DNA of 64,000 bases, taken from contig CAKMRJ010005523.1 of NCBI GenBank assembly GCA_928212115.1, positions 242,473,882 to 242,537,881 of the forward strand, in the 5' to 3' direction. Below the pieces are notes generated by a model, which saw nothing but the letters and a program-made list of their open reading frames with translations, did no database searches and was not told where the DNA came from. Below are positions 1-12,595 of this stretch, piece after piece. This DNA comes from Lactuca virosa (lineage: Eukaryota; Streptophyta; Magnoliopsida; Asterales; Asteraceae). A program made the position numbers and the translations under genes. The first letter of the stretch is position 1, and each line of letters begins with the position of its first letter.

Positions 1-720
1 TAGAAAAACCTAGATCCAAGCATTAGGGTTTGCATGAGCACATAAGATGTTCTTTTGGCTAAAATCCATCAAAAAGTTGATTCCACTAGCTCCGATCCAA
101 AGTGTGGTTAGAGTAAGTCTCCACATGATGTACGTCCAAACAATAATCCTCTTGAAGTTGTATGCTTCTGCTGCAAGAAGACTGGGCACTGGAAGCGAAG
201 TTTTCCACAATACTTAAAGATGCTTAAGAAGCTAAGGCCAAGGAGTCTGACAACTCAGGTATTTACATGATTGAACTTCATATTGCTTTTACTTCTAATT
301 CCCAATATTTAGACACCGGTCACCAGGTGTGGTACTTACATTTGTATGAATGTGTAAGGACTAAGAGGAAGTAGAAAACTTAAACATGGGGACCTGGATC
401 TCAATATGGACAACAAAGCATAATATAGTTGTCTATAGGATAAGAGATGACAAATTACAACTTTTTAGTGACTTATATATGGTTTTATTAATTTGTTGGT
501 ACTCGTCTGATATGGAAGGAAACATTTTTTTTTTTCATTTATGCTTTATATAAGGATGGTTTTAATTTTGACATTAATGATGACATAATTTTAGTTTATA
601 AAAATGATGTTCTCAGTTTTTACTGAAAATCTTAGCCATCGTATCTATGAAACCATTGTAAGCATAATAGGCAACAAAATTTCAATCTTTAGTGTTGATT
701 AATCCAAAAGTATTTTGGAT
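1..720 (+). pseudogene. Decayed copia gag-protease-pre-integrase fragment
   Basis: Translating in shifting frames gives a recognisable Ty1/copia series. It starts with a degraded zinc knuckle at about 163-204 (C-x2-C-x4-H kept, last Cys lost), followed by a QYLKMLKK stretch. A protease-like LDTG follows near 300, and a pre-integrase-like stretch with YSSDM lies near 500. Several stops and frame changes make it non-functional. The order and spacing match the gag-protease part of the copia element at 62613-64000, so it is probably an old relative. The left end lies outside the window, and the right limit is approximate because similarity fades. Confidence 0.6.
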
Positions 721-740
721 AAAATATAACTATGACACTG

Positions 741-800
741 TTTCCTTGCTTATATGAATGACACTTTATGTATTTCCTTGCTTATATGAATGACACTTTA
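741..800. repeat. 28-bp direct duplication
   Basis: The unit starting tttccttgcttatatgaatg occurs at 741-768 and again at 773-800, a period of 32 bp. Confidence 0.85.
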
Positions 801-1157
801 AGATTATTATTTGACCTGAATAAACTTGGACTGATGTTCACTAATCTAAGGTACATGGACCGGTTAACCCACCCGATATGATGACATTTTGAACTATTCC
901 ATGAATAAGACCAACATCTCCTATATGGGTTAAGGTTCATCTAAGAGGTAAGCATGATCGCATATACACAAATAACAATTTTATTGATTTTTTATGTAAG
1001 AAATTTGGACGATGGGAAGAAGAGAAAATATTTAATCCCATATAATTATGGAGGTATGGGAAAGAATGTATATTCAAAAGATTTATTCTTTAGGAAGAGA
1101 TTTGTTAGGAGGGATACAAAGGAAAAACTGAAATACCCTTATATGAGGGGTACATAA

Positions 1158-1241
1158 TGTCATTTAATGGAAGGCCATGCAGGACATTTAAGAGGAAATT
1201 GTCACTTAATGGAAGGCAATGCATGACATTTAAAAGGAAAT
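1158..1241. repeat. 42-bp tandem duplication
   Basis: Two adjacent copies of a unit beginning tgtcaYttaatggaaggc lie at 1158-1199 and 1200-1241, with a few mismatches. Confidence 0.8.
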
Positions 1242-2498
1242 TTGTGTAAGATTTGGCAACCATAAGAACATGCAATATTATTCTTTTTAAAACTTGGGTT
1301 GAAACTGCTAATTTCACTAAGCAATTGGGACCATTCAATAGGGTGATTAACCCTTTAAATCACAAATTGAAACATAAACTCCATTTGAGAATATATTTGT
1401 GATTGCTTATATAAAGTGTTTGTTGGGTTATTGTAGTTGAATAATGGTAATAAACTATGTTAAGTGTTTGGATATGAGAATACCATACACACTTATTGAA
1501 TTAAATAAATAGTTATTGATCAATTATTTCTTTCTTACTTATTGACTTAAATAATGAGTTTTTGATATATTACATCTTTGGTACATGTATAAACAAAATT
1601 TATCAGACATTAAAAAACAACTTAACAACTTATTACATTTTGATACCGTATAAATTCATCTAAACCTTTTTCTAAAATTCCATTTTAACATAGGATAAAC
1701 TAATAAATACTTATAAAAATATAAATTGTTTTAAATAAGTAATCACACACCCGTAAAAGTACTGTTCAAATTACAAAAGGATCAAATCGGCCAACTTGTT
1801 TCGATTACGTGGATTCATTAGTTTTGATTTTTTTTTTGAACTGGCAAGTCTAATTTACCCCAAAGCTAACATCTAATTCCATTTATCTTCACAACATGAC
1901 TTGAATCCTTAACCTTAAAGAAAGAGAACACGACTGGTAGGCTAGAAGCCTTTGGTCATTAGTTTTGATAAACTGTGAACATCTATAGACACATGTAGAT
2001 ACATTAGAGACAAGAAACATTAAATTTAAATTATTAGAAGGCAATTTTGGTCCTTAAAAAGTACATCATGGTAAAGGAAACGTCACTTGTCAATATACCA
2101 TTGCTTATCAAATGTGGAATGCATTAGTGTAGACAATAGAAAGTGGTCCTTGTGGGTATCAAAATTTGAAATTTGGTCGTTAACTACATGGAATAATAAT
2201 TCAATCTATTTATTTGGTTGTCATTTAGCTATTAATTTTTATATAAATATATTAAATCAGTGTTTTTATGATTTTTTCACTTAGATCACTCATTTTTTGA
2301 GTCCATGTTACAAAAAGCAAATCATTTGTTAGATTAGTTGATCATTTTCTTTAGTAATAAAAAAATATGGTATTTTGGTAAAAAATAAAAATAAATATAT
2401 AGTTAGAATGGATAGTAAGATACAATGTAAAAACAGAGTCTTGTGGTATCTGAAATAGCCAATAACAATATCGAAACACATGTATACCCAAGATTTTT

Positions 2499-2556
2499 AG
2501 TTTAATAGATCTTCATATTCGATTATCAGTTTAATAGATCTTCATATTCGATTATC
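2499..2556. repeat. 29-bp perfect tandem duplication
   Basis: The unit beginning agtttaatagatcttcatat is repeated back to back at 2499-2527 and 2528-2556. Confidence 0.85.
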
Positions 2557-3007
2557 CTTCGTATCAATTTATAGCTTATGTGTTTGAAAACAGAAGAAAA
2601 TGGCAGAACCTTGAAGAATTATACATAAAACAATGTGAGGTGATATTTCCACTTATATTTTTGATTCATCCGTTTAAAGTGAAAATGATTTGACTATATC
2701 ATATTCACATTTTAAATAAAGAAAGAGATATAGAATCATGATAGATGATATAAAAGTATAATCACTTTGTTTTAAATGGATGAATCAAAACAATATTCTA
2801 TGTAGATACTTATTTTTAAGATTACTTTGTTTTTAGATTATATAAAGATGTCATTTTGCACCCATGAGTCATATAGGCTAAATATGTTGAAGCATAAACA
2901 ATGTATTCAAATAATTACAAAGTTATAAATCATTTTGTTAAAAGAATTAAATTTATGTTTGAATTGTATAGTTTCTTAAATCATATTTGATTCATTTTAA
3001 ACCTAAA

Positions 3008-3009
<2 letters not shown>

Positions 3010-3077
<68 letters not shown>
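3010..3077. repeat. (TA)n microsatellite
   Basis: About 34 uninterrupted TA units. Confidence 0.95.
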
Positions 3078-3079
<2 letters not shown>

Positions 3080-3956
3080 ACCAACTTTGGTTCCAACTCA
3101 ATTTGATTTTTTCTAATGGATCAACGAACTGTAGTCCCTACATCTAATTATAATACATCCCTTTATGGCTTTATCTCACAACCATAGGTTTTTTTAGTTT
3201 GGTCATAATCCGAGTCCGAGTGGTTTGAACTTTATGATCGCCTAAATATAGGCCACAAACTACTTTTAAGGTTGGCCATAGAGGTATTATTAAATATAGT
3301 TCATTCATATTTTTAAAAGACATTAATTATGTTATTTTTATTTAACTTATACCAAATTAAGTAATAAGATGATAATTAGATGTGACTACGGTTTTTGCAA
3401 GATGTTTCTAACATCGAAAGCCTGAATTTGTTTGGTTTTGTTTCTCCCTTCTTTTATGTTTTCCATTAACGTTAGGAAAGTGGAATGGAGTTATTTACAA
3501 GTTGTAAGGAACATGGTTATAATACATAGATCCATAATGTTGTATTGAGGATATCGTCCGATTTGTATTTTCTTATTAGAAATAATGACCTCTTAGGATA
3601 ACCAAATTTTATAATTACACACATTTAGTTATCTTTTTTTTGGACATATTTAATCAATAAACTATCATAAAATGCTTAATAAAAATGAAAGTTTTACTGG
3701 GTTTCGAGGACTTCTTTGAGGAACAATAAACTTGTGAGGGTAACAAACTTTTGCAATTGTACATATTTAGGTGATGTTTGTTTTTAAAAAAAGGTAAGAT
3801 GCTTGCAGTTGTTTTTCACGTCTATAGGAGATGTGAACAAGAAGTCAAAATCCGAATAAAAAAATTGTTTGTTTTTTTTTAAAGTTTGCGAGCTAAATTT
3901 TATTTTTTAATATCTAAATAATATAAATGAAATGAAATCATGATCGGCTGCAACTA

Positions 3957-4073
3957 TACTATAATAAGTACCACCACCACCATTATCATCTATTCATCTT
4001 CCAAAACAGTCATACATATACTATAATAAGTACCACCACCATTATCATCTATTCATCTTCTAAAACAGTCATG
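3957..4073. repeat. ~60-bp tandem duplication
   Basis: A unit containing actataataagtaccaccac and attatcatctattcatctt is present twice in tandem. The first copy has one extra CCA triplet. Confidence 0.8.
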
Positions 4074-4401
4074 TTCCAAAGTCTAATAATTTTGTTTAAA
4101 TTCAAACAAAATCAATCAAGAACAAAAAAAACAATAAAAAAAAAACATATTATAAAGAAATTAAGACAAAACTGCAAAATGGTCCCTGTGGTATGTATTT
4201 TTTGATGGTTTTAGTCCAAACCACGACTTTTTTGGCTTCGTAATCCTTTTAGACTAGTTTGTATGTGAAAATAGTCCATCTGAAAATTAAAATGACTATA
4301 ATACCCTTGGTGTATTTATTTTTCATTTTTCTTTCATTTTTTTAAAATTTAAATTTTTTTTATTTATTTTAACAATTAAAAAATAATAGAGGACCCACAT
4401 T

Positions 4402-4427
4402 TCTCTCTCTCTCTCTCTCTCTCTCTC
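4402..4427. repeat. (CT)n in left MULE arm
   Basis: Thirteen TC units at the inner end of the left terminal inverted repeat. It is the counterpart of the longer GA tract at 7523-7617. Confidence 0.9.
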
Positions 4428-4540
4428 ACCCCTGCTACAAGACCCATCCCCATCTCTATCCTTTTATTTTTCTTCTTCACAAGATCGATCATCTTCTTCC
4501 TCAGAAAAACACACACGCAAACTCATGGTATTACCCACTA

Positions 4541-4771
4541 ATGCAAGAATATGAAGTTTATAAACCCCAATTTCAGATTCTAGATAACATCAGTCATGGA
4601 AGAAGCAATCTATACGAAGATTTCTGGTATGGACACCCACAAACTCTCTTTGACGATGGAGGTTTACCACTAGAGGCGACGCCACCTGAAGACGTGAAAT
4701 TCTCAACTCGATCCTCCAATGAACTCGACAAACCCATCGGATTTGACATCGATACGTCATCCCCTACCTGA
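4541..4771 (+). other. Short open frame inside the MULE, origin unknown
   Basis: A 76-codon open frame starts at an ATG about 110 bp inside the left arm and ends in TGA. The peptide is acidic and rich in Asp, Glu and Pro, with no domain I recognise. Mutator-like elements can carry captured host exons, so this may be a captured fragment. It may equally be chance, because the opposite strand is also open over much of the same stretch. I do not assign a function. Confidence 0.2.
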
Positions 4772-5224
4772 TCATCCACAGATCCAATCTGCACTTGATC
4801 ACTAACAACAACGCCTCCTACATACCTCCGACAAAGACACGTCTGAATCGATTTCTGGTTTGGGAAAATTCTTTTCAGTAAGCAGGAATTAAGAGATATG
4901 TGTATGTATGCATCTGAAATTGTTTCAAGAAGGTTTATGTGTGTGTAACACCCATAAAATATGAGCCAAATTAAAACATTTTAATTCATTCAAAAACCAT
5001 TAACTTCATACATCTCGTTTTCAAAATAGTTTATTATCAGAGTATCCCCCAAAACCATATCATATAAATCATAAAACATGAGGAGCGGTACGATCACGCC
5101 TTCGCCTTGCCACGATCTCCTGAAGTACCTGAAACAATACACTGAAACTGTAAGCCCGAAAGCTTAGTGAGTTACCCCCAAAATACCAACCACACATAAA
5201 CATACTCATAACATATCACAAATA

Positions 5225-5535
5225 GAACAGCCATGCACATCGGGTCTACTGTGTGACTGGTCCGCCCGCACCGGGCCTTCAGTCCACCCTCCGAGTTTAG
5301 CCATGTACATCGAGTCTACAGTGTGATTGGTTCGCCCGCACCGGGCCTTCAATCCACCTGGTCCACTCTCTGAGTCTACAGTATGACTGGTCCGCCCGCA
5401 CCGGGCCTTCAGTCGGCCTGGTCCACTCTCCGAGCCTCGGCACGTCTGGTCCGCCCTCTTGGGGCCTTCAGCCTATCCGGACCGCTCGCTGGGCCTTCAG
5501 AATATTCGGTCCGCCCTGGGCATGTTGGCCTACAG
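5225..5535. repeat. Diverged tandem repeats within the solo LTR
   Basis: A module of the form ggtccgcccgcaccgggcct-tcagtcca recurs about every 65-85 bp, at least three times clearly and then twice more degenerately. The module is much more GC-rich than its surroundings. Confidence 0.75.
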
Positions 5536-6058
5536 CACAAAGCAGGACCCGCCTCAACCCAACCCCCGTCAAACAACCATGTGCACATAAAACAATTAAT
5601 CACATAACAATCCTCAACCAGACAAACAGTCTAACAGATCACATAGCATATCAACATCCTAACCATGATTCCAACCTAACCGGTCACTAGCATAACATTA
5701 CCCTATATCCCGGGTACCGACCTTAACCAGGTCACTAACATAACACCATCCTAAATACCAGGATGCAGATCTAGCAAAACAATAACATAACAAACAATAC
5801 CTGGATTTCCATCCGATAAAGGGCCGGCCTTGGTGCCGTAGACCCTGTCGATATAGTGAGGATAACTCACCTACAATTGCCGACTGAAAAGATAAGACCA
5901 AGCTGCTCCGACCACCGACACGAACTTCACCACAGAACACTACCAAAGAACAAATTCCATAAATACCAAAATTACCAAAATACCCTTGGGAAGTCAAACT
6001 GGTCAACTCTTGGTCAAGGTCAAAGTCCTCAGTCAAAGTCAACCTTCCTGGTTGATTC

Positions 6059-7080
6059 TACTCGCCGAGTCGACCGGTCGACTCGTCGAGTTCCTATACT
6101 CAGAAACTCCCATAACACGACTCAACTCGCCGAGTCGCCCCAAGACTCGTCGAGTCCAACGATCTCCGAGTCCCATCCTGCTCATCTCACCGAGTCACCT
6201 CTCGACTCACTGCTTCTAGGTTTAACCAGAAAGATTGGGGTTCTGCAACCAGACTCGCCGAGTCCAGAACAGACTCGCCGAGTCCAAGGCAATCTTCAAC
6301 AGACTCGCTGAGTTGTTCTTCCAACTCGTCGAGTCCATGCACATGTTCATACAACTCGTTGAGTACACCCGTGTGACTCGTCGAGTCTCTTTAGTTCTCA
6401 ATCCATACAGAGGCTTTTCGAGCCATGCAGGGGCTCCAAACTGTAGATCAACTCTTCTAGGGCATAACCCCTACGTAAAGTTGCAAACTTTACGTGAAAC
6501 CAAGGAGTTAAAGGTCCAAATCACTCTAGGGCTTGGGTTTAAGACAAAAATCCCCTCAACAAACCCAAAGGATGTTGCTTTATGCTTTCATAGCTCAAAA
6601 CTAACCTAGATCCGGAGTTGCAACCTCAAATCTAGCCTCTAAACCCAAAATGGATTTCAAACAAGCTAAGGGACCCCAAATCAATCACCATGGATGAATC
6701 CAAAAAGGAAATAGCTTAGGATAAAGGCTTCTTACCTCTGAGATGTGCCCAAACTAATGTAGATTCCAGATCTACACAAGCCCCTTGATGCTAGCCTCTA
6801 ATTCCTCAAGCCTTTTACACCAAAATCTCCTTCCAAGTTCCAATCTCCTCAATCAATGGTGTTTCATACGAACTAGGGTTTGCTGGAACTCTTAGGGTAG
6901 CAAGGGGCTGAGGGAAGGATATAATGTTCTTTATATAGGGTGCAAACCTCGGGATTAGGGTTTTCCTTCTTCAGCACCAACTCGTCGAGTCCTAGCCGCC
7001 GACTCGGCGAGTTGGCCACTTAAACCCTGATAAAATCCCGCTCCGACTCGGCGAGTAGACGGACCTACTCGTCGAGTCCC
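6059..7080. repeat. Dispersed ACTCGNCGAGT near-palindromes in the solo LTR
   Basis: At least twelve copies of an 11-bp near-palindrome, ACTCGYCGAGT or close variants, occur in two clusters. The first lies at about 6059-6390, with copies near 6061, 6082, 6126, 6146, 6252, 6271, 6302, 6323, 6354 and 6376. The second lies at about 6978-7078, with copies near 6979, 7001, 7045 and 7066. Neighbouring copies sit about 20 bp apart in several places. Function is unknown. Confidence 0.85.
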
Positions 7081-7519
7081 TTTCCTAAATTTACACTTTG
7101 CACCCTCCAACTTCTTGCTTCCGAACTTGGGATGTTACAGTGTGTGAATCAGAAATCACTCCTTCTTCCTCCGGTCACTGCCCTTCCCTCTTTCTTAATC
7201 GAAAAAAATCATGCTTGCCACCATTTTTGGATAAAAAATGGAGCTGGAGAGGACGAGATTGGAGCATTGACGAGGTTTTGCAATAGGAACGACTATATAA
7301 GATGAAGATCGGACATGAGTTTTGATGAACACGATGAAGATCAAATCTGGGTTTGTTCTTGAAATGGAGGTTGAAGATAGAATTGCACAAGAACCAAGAA
7401 CATGTAATTGTTTTTCAATTCCAAATCGAAGCATATCATTTAGTGTGTGTATATATGTGTAATTACAATATGTATCTATGTGTGAAATTGTGTGAGTTTT
7501 CTTGAGGAAGAAGACGATC

Positions 7520-7619
<100 letters not shown>

Positions 7620-7867
7620 ATTTTCAATTGCGTGGGTTTCCTTTATTATTTTTAATTGTTAAAATAAATAAATAAATATTAAATTTTAAAAAAATGAAAG
7701 AAAAATGAAAAATAAATGCCCCAAGGGTATTATAGTCATTTCAGTTTTCGGAGGGACTGTTTTCACATACAAACTAGTCCAAATTGACCACGAAGCAAAA
7801 AAAATTATGTTTTGACTAAAACCAAAAAAAAAATACATACCATAGAGACCATTTTTACAGTTTTGTC

Positions 7868-8640
7868 AAAAATTAATAAAAATACATATTTTAATTGTTG
7901 TGTTGTATTACATTTTCATTGAGTAAATTGGCATATCTTAAATAACAAAATGAAAAAAAAAATGAGAATGATTTTGACCACAAAAATGAAAGAAGCGAAT
8001 ATGAAAATATTGGCCTTTGCGTCATTACTGTCTACTCATTGACTAGTACTAGTGTGTGTGGTTTAGCCTTTGTGTGCACGCACGCTAGTGAAGTAACTTT
8101 TCTGGTCGGACAAAATATGGGCCATTCAATAATCCATCGACGTCTTTTCTTTTTCGTTTAACAAAAAAAAATCAAAATTCCTAGCGTTGATTATATTAAT
8201 ATTTATTAAAAAAAATTTGTTTACTTCAAAATATTTGATAATATATATAGATTTTATTAACTTATATGATGTAGTACACATGATTTTAGGGTCTAATCAG
8301 CATGCTTTAACAATATAATATTCTGTAATGATATAGACCACATCAATTGTTTATAAAAAACAATTCGATAGTTAGATTGTAGTGGTCTATAATGACTAAT
8401 GACCATGCTGTAACAAAAATGAACAATAATTAATTTAAGTTAAAAATATAATACCTTAAATAAATAATTAAAGAATACATTATTATATGTATATAATTTC
8501 TTTTATTTTGGTTTATTACCTAATTTAAAAAAACGTTAATGGGTGGAAACAAAATAGAGACGTTAATTCATAAGTTTCGATATTGCCGGCCTTTCTTCTC
8601 ATGCTTTTCTGTAAAACCAAGAGCATGAGCACAGCATACT
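7868..8640. other. Upstream intergenic region of the NT-C2 gene
   Basis: AT-rich, with no coding sequence or repeat structure I can support. It presumably contains the distal promoter of the gene starting at 8772. Confidence 0.5.
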
Positions 8641-8648
8641 TTTTTCCT

Positions 8649-8660
8649 ATATATATAAAT
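8649..8660 (+). promoter_or_regulatory. TATA box of the NT-C2 gene
   Basis: The sequence tatatataaata lies about 115 bp upstream of the ATG at 8772, followed by a pyrimidine-rich leader. The spacing fits a plant core promoter with a short 5' UTR. Confidence 0.6.
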
Positions 8661-8771
8661 AGCATTACACCACCTTTCTCTTCATCTACATTCTACACTC
8701 TCCAAATTTCAAGCAAGAAAAGGCCTCTCCGATCCCAATTTCAAACACCCAACAATCAATCTTGAAAAGTA

Positions 8772-10825
8772 ATGGGTGTTAGGATGATGAAATGGAGTCC
8801 ATGGCCACCAATCTCGTCGAGAAAATTCGAGGCCAAGATTCTTGTACGCTGTCTCCAAGGCTTGCCTGAGAAAACTACAAGTGGGGATCCCCTAGATTTT
8901 TCACGATTGGGTGTTGAAGTCAATTGGAAAGGTTCTATTAAATCAAATAATCGACTTAATTTCAAGCGGAGTAGTGTGAAGAGGAATTTGACGAAGGAAG
9001 AATCGTTAAACGACGACGGAGTTGTTAAATGGAACGAAGAGTTCGTTGCTGTTTGCGATTTGGTGGAATTCAGAGATGGGTATTTTCAACAGTGGGAAGT
9101 TGCATTCAGGGTGTTCGATGTAAGTCCTGAACTAATCTTCTTGGTTTTAATATGATTGATTTACTCACTGATCATCGTAATAGAATCAGGGTTTCGTTTT
9201 AGGTTAAAAATTGTTAAACTTCTTTAATTTTTCAGGGTTTAAACCAAGGAGCAAAAAGACGGGTTCATACCATTGCAACTGGATCATTGAACCTTGCTGA
9301 ATTCGCTTCATCCGAGCAAGAAAAAACCCCAATAACTAATCATCTTTCAATGCCTATTAGCATCGATTGTAGTCCTATACTCTCTGTAAGTTTCTTCTAA
9401 AATTCATATTGTTCTATATTATACCATCCATCAATAAATCTTTATGTGAATTCCATTCTGATTATGCAGCTATCACTCACCCTCCATGAATACGCAGTGC
9501 CTCTGCCATTGTCACTCAGAGATGACCCATCGGGCCTTAAAGCCGGTTTTAAAAAGGTCAAGATCTTTAAAGTAATTTCACCTAAAAAAATATGTCATCA
9601 AGAAGAGGGAAACTGTCGATTTGGCCCAAATTCCCTCGATGGAGTTGATTCCGATGTAGATAATGCCGATTCCAATGTTACGAAGTCTCTCGATTACGGA
9701 ACCCTAGCTTACGCAAATCATATCGGACGATTTTCAAACTTCAATTCAAGCAGTAGTAGCGAAGATGATGATTGGACATACAAACATTATAAATCAAAGG
9801 AACACGATTCACATTCCGAAAGGCAAATCTCGAAGCGCGGAATCTTCCCATGGCGTAAACGGAAACTGGGTTTCCGGTCTCCAAAGCCAAAAGGCGAACC
9901 ACTTCTCAAAAAGGATGTTAAAGAAGAAGGCGGGGACGATATCGACTTTTACCGACGAATGCTGACATCATCAGAAGGGTCAACCACGAGTCGATCTTCA
10001 ATCTCGGAATTCGGAGACGATAATTTCATCATCGGTAAATGGGAAAACAAAGACTTAAAAAGTCGAGATGGTCAAATGGAAGTCAAAACACAAATTTTCT
10101 TTGCTTCAATTGACCAAAGAAGCACACGAGCTTTGGGAGAGAGCGCGTGCACTTCTTTAGTCGCTACAATCGCCGATTGGTTCCAAAATAGTAACCAAGA
10201 AATGCCCGTAAAATCCGAACTCGATACTTTGATTCTAGAAGGTTCTTTAGATTGGAGAAACCTATGTGAAAACAAACTCTATACGAAAAATTTCCCCGAT
10301 AAACACTTTGACCTAGAAACCGTTCTCGAATCCAAGACCCGTAATCTCATTGTGGTCCCGGAAAAGTCGTTCATCGGATTCTTCCAGCTTGACGAGGGCG
10401 TTTTCGACTTTTTACAAGGTGCCATGTCGTTTGATAAGATATGGGACGAGATCGACCGAATCGAGTCGGAAAAACCGTTGGTTTATATCGTGAGTTGGAA
10501 CGATCATTTTTTTGTGTTGAAAGTTGACCGGGATGCTTATTATATTATTGATACTTTAGGAGAGAGGTTGTATGAGGGTTGCGATCAAGCGTATGTGATT
10601 AAGTTTGATAAAGATACAGTGATTAAACGACTACCGTATGAGAAAGAGGAGATCGTGGTGTCGAAAGGTAAAGAGTCGTGTAAGGAGTATATTAAAAACT
10701 TTTTGGCTGCGATTCCGTTAAGGGAATTGCAAACGGATGTGGAGAAAGGGTTGGTGGATGCATCTAGCCCACTTGTTCATCATCGGTTGCAGATCGAATT
10801 TCACTACACTGAGTGTTGCGCATGA
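8772..10825 (+). CDS. NT-C2 (EEIG1/EHBP1-type) domain protein
   Basis: Three exons, 8772-9119, 9236-9385 and 9470-10825, join in phase 0 with GT-AG introns and encode about 617 residues. Residues about 8-175 form an N-terminal C2 (NT-C2) domain. It starts with the MMKWSPWPP...FEAKILVRCLQGLP motif typical of this plant family. It also includes the VKWNEEF strand and a second half across the exon junctions. A charged, serine-rich linker of about 130 residues follows, then a conserved C-terminal module with IVSWNDHFFVLKVD and YIIDTLGERLYEGC. Arabidopsis relatives annotated as EEIG1/EHBP1 N-terminal-domain proteins share this layout. NT-C2 domains are thought to help peripheral membrane attachment, but the cellular role of the plant family is not established. 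The start is the first ATG after the TATA box. The gene looks intact. Confidence 0.9.
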
Positions 10826-11120
10826 GGTGACATGATTGTCTTTCACTACATGGAGCCTGCTTGTTCATCCTCAAGTACAAAGCTCCTTTAACAAGTTCAA
10901 TTTTGAAAAAAATCTAATTTCTGTATATGTTACCTGTGATTGTAGAGTTTCTTGTTAATTTTTTAATGACAAAATTATATAAATGGTCCATGTGTTTTTT
11001 CATATTTGTAAGTTTCTTCTCTAACTTTTTTCGTTTTAGTTTTTTGTATGGTTGGTTACTGACCCATATAAAATGATTTTAATATCTTCTATTTGTTTTA
11101 TATTTCCTTTAAATGACTTT

Positions 11121-11157
<37 letters not shown>
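11121..11157. repeat. (TAA)n microsatellite
   Basis: About twelve ATA/TAA triplets in a row. Confidence 0.95.
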
Positions 11158-11158
<1 letters not shown>

Positions 11159-11159
11159 C

Positions 11160-11870
11160 CCACCCCCACATAAAAATCAACTCAACCCGCTAACCCAACC
11201 CGAACCTAACCTAAAATCAGTAGGCAGGGTTAAGATTTTTAAACCTATTTATGTTAAATGGATTGACCCCTCTAATCCATTTAATTAAATAGGTTGGGTT
11301 GGGTAAAAATTATGAATATGTATTCAACCCACCAACCCATTTAACTATAATATATATTTAATTTAATAATAATTTAAAAATTATAATGTATTAATCTAAG
11401 GATTAATTTATAAATATAAATTATAATGTTGTATTATTATTTATATTTAAATAATTACAATCCTAATTCTTATCCCTCCAACTTCATTTCGAAATTCAAA
11501 TATTTTAATGTTATTTGAACATTTATTTGTATTTGTGAATTGTGCTCATGTTGTTGTCTTATTTTGAAATTTTATTTAAGTTTGAAACTAATTTAAATGG
11601 TGTAATCTTAGTTAATTTATTTACTTTGCTTAATTTTAAATGAGTTAACTCAAGTTTAACCCATTTATTTAATAGGTTGGGTTGAGAAATAATATAAGTA
11701 GGTAAACTCGGTGACAACCCATTGATCTGAAAGGTTTGGTTGGGTTGGAAATATCAACTCATTTAAATAAATATGTTAGGTTAGGTTGAAATTTTCAACC
11801 CAATTAATAAATAGGTTAAACCCGAACCCAACCCAGATCGACTCATTGCCAGCTCTAACCAAAACCACAT
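11160..11870. repeat. Repeat with ggttgggttg motifs in both orientations
   Basis: The motif ggttgggtt(g), or its complement caacccaacc, occurs at least eight times in about 700 bp, for example near 11190, 11290, 11320, 11675, 11740, 11775 and 11825. The right border, ttgccagctctaa near 11850, resembles the end of a non-autonomous hAT-like repeat. No matching left end was found, so the class is a guess. Confidence 0.4.
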
Positions 11871-12508
11871 ACACCTATATCCACCCCTATCTCTTTTTCT
11901 CTTTGTTTCCCGTCTCCTCCACCGCCACCTCTGGGAACCATCTATTCGGCGACGGGTTACATGAAATCTGAATTAAAACTCATAAAACATACAGGGAACA
12001 TTAAGTAATCTACCCACAATTTAATGTGTATTTGAAGTTCGAAGTGGGCACTTTGGACTGTTTTGGACTGAGAAAAAACATTTTTTTGACAAAAAAAAAA
12101 TACATTTCAGACTGACATTCCGAAATTCCGAACAGAGTTCAAAAAAAATCTCTGAAATTTAAGAACAAGTCTGAAATCCAATCATTCTGGAATTTCGATA
12201 AAAGTTTGTTTTTTACTTAAATCTAACAAAAAATTAAACAAACATAGTAAATATGAACTATATACGATATTAGAACATAAAATTAGACATTTTATTGAAA
12301 AACAGTATTAAACACTTAGAAATGAACATTTCAGACATAAGTAGAAATGTTTCTTTGAAAAAAAAAACTAAAAAAGAATTCTGAAATTTGAAGATCAAAT
12401 TCGGGATGGTGTATTCATGAGTAAGCGGTCACTTGTCAAAAACTGAAAAAAAAATATTATTTTTTAAAAAACTTATTTATAATGATTTGTTATTCAATTT
12501 TCCATTTA

Positions 12509-12512
<4 letters not shown>

Positions 12513-12593
<81 letters not shown>
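12513..12593. repeat. (TA)n microsatellite
   Basis: About 40 TA units. Confidence 0.95.

Positions 12594-12595
<2 letters not shown>

Larger units (their letters stand above)
721..4164. other. Gene-free AT-rich stretch with small tandem duplications
   Basis: I see no convincing coding sequence here; the short open frames have no recognisable domain. The stretch holds a TA microsatellite and four short tandem duplications (listed separately), which suggests old, locally duplicating intergenic DNA. Confidence 0.6.
4944..7139 (-). mobile_element. Solo LTR (~2.2 kb) inside the MULE
   Basis: The unit begins TGTAACACCC and ends GGATGTTACA. It therefore has the TG...CA ends of an LTR and a short terminal inverted repeat, and is flanked by an exact 5-bp duplication GTGTG (4939-4943 and 7140-7144). 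No primer-binding site, coding domain or second LTR is seen, so a solo LTR left by LTR-LTR recombination is the simplest reading. The minus strand probably carries the transcription sense, because a TATA-like tatataaag lies on that strand near 6930. Length and ends resemble the long LTRs of Ty3/gypsy elements. The GTGTG duplication lies in a GT-rich stretch and is weaker evidence than the ends. Confidence 0.75.

Noticed and set aside
4541..4771. A real host gene inside the MULE
   Set aside because: Both strands are open, no domain is visible and the frame sits between transposon arms. It is kept only as a low-confidence captured fragment.
5225..5535. Regularly spaced repeats that could suggest a CRISPR-like array
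   Set aside because: Spacing and sequence vary, there is no spacer pattern, and this is a plant nuclear LTR.
5383..6609. Several open frames of 70-150 codons around 5400-6600
   Set aside because: They lie inside the solo LTR, overlap on both strands and contain only repeated GC-rich modules and the palindromic motif.
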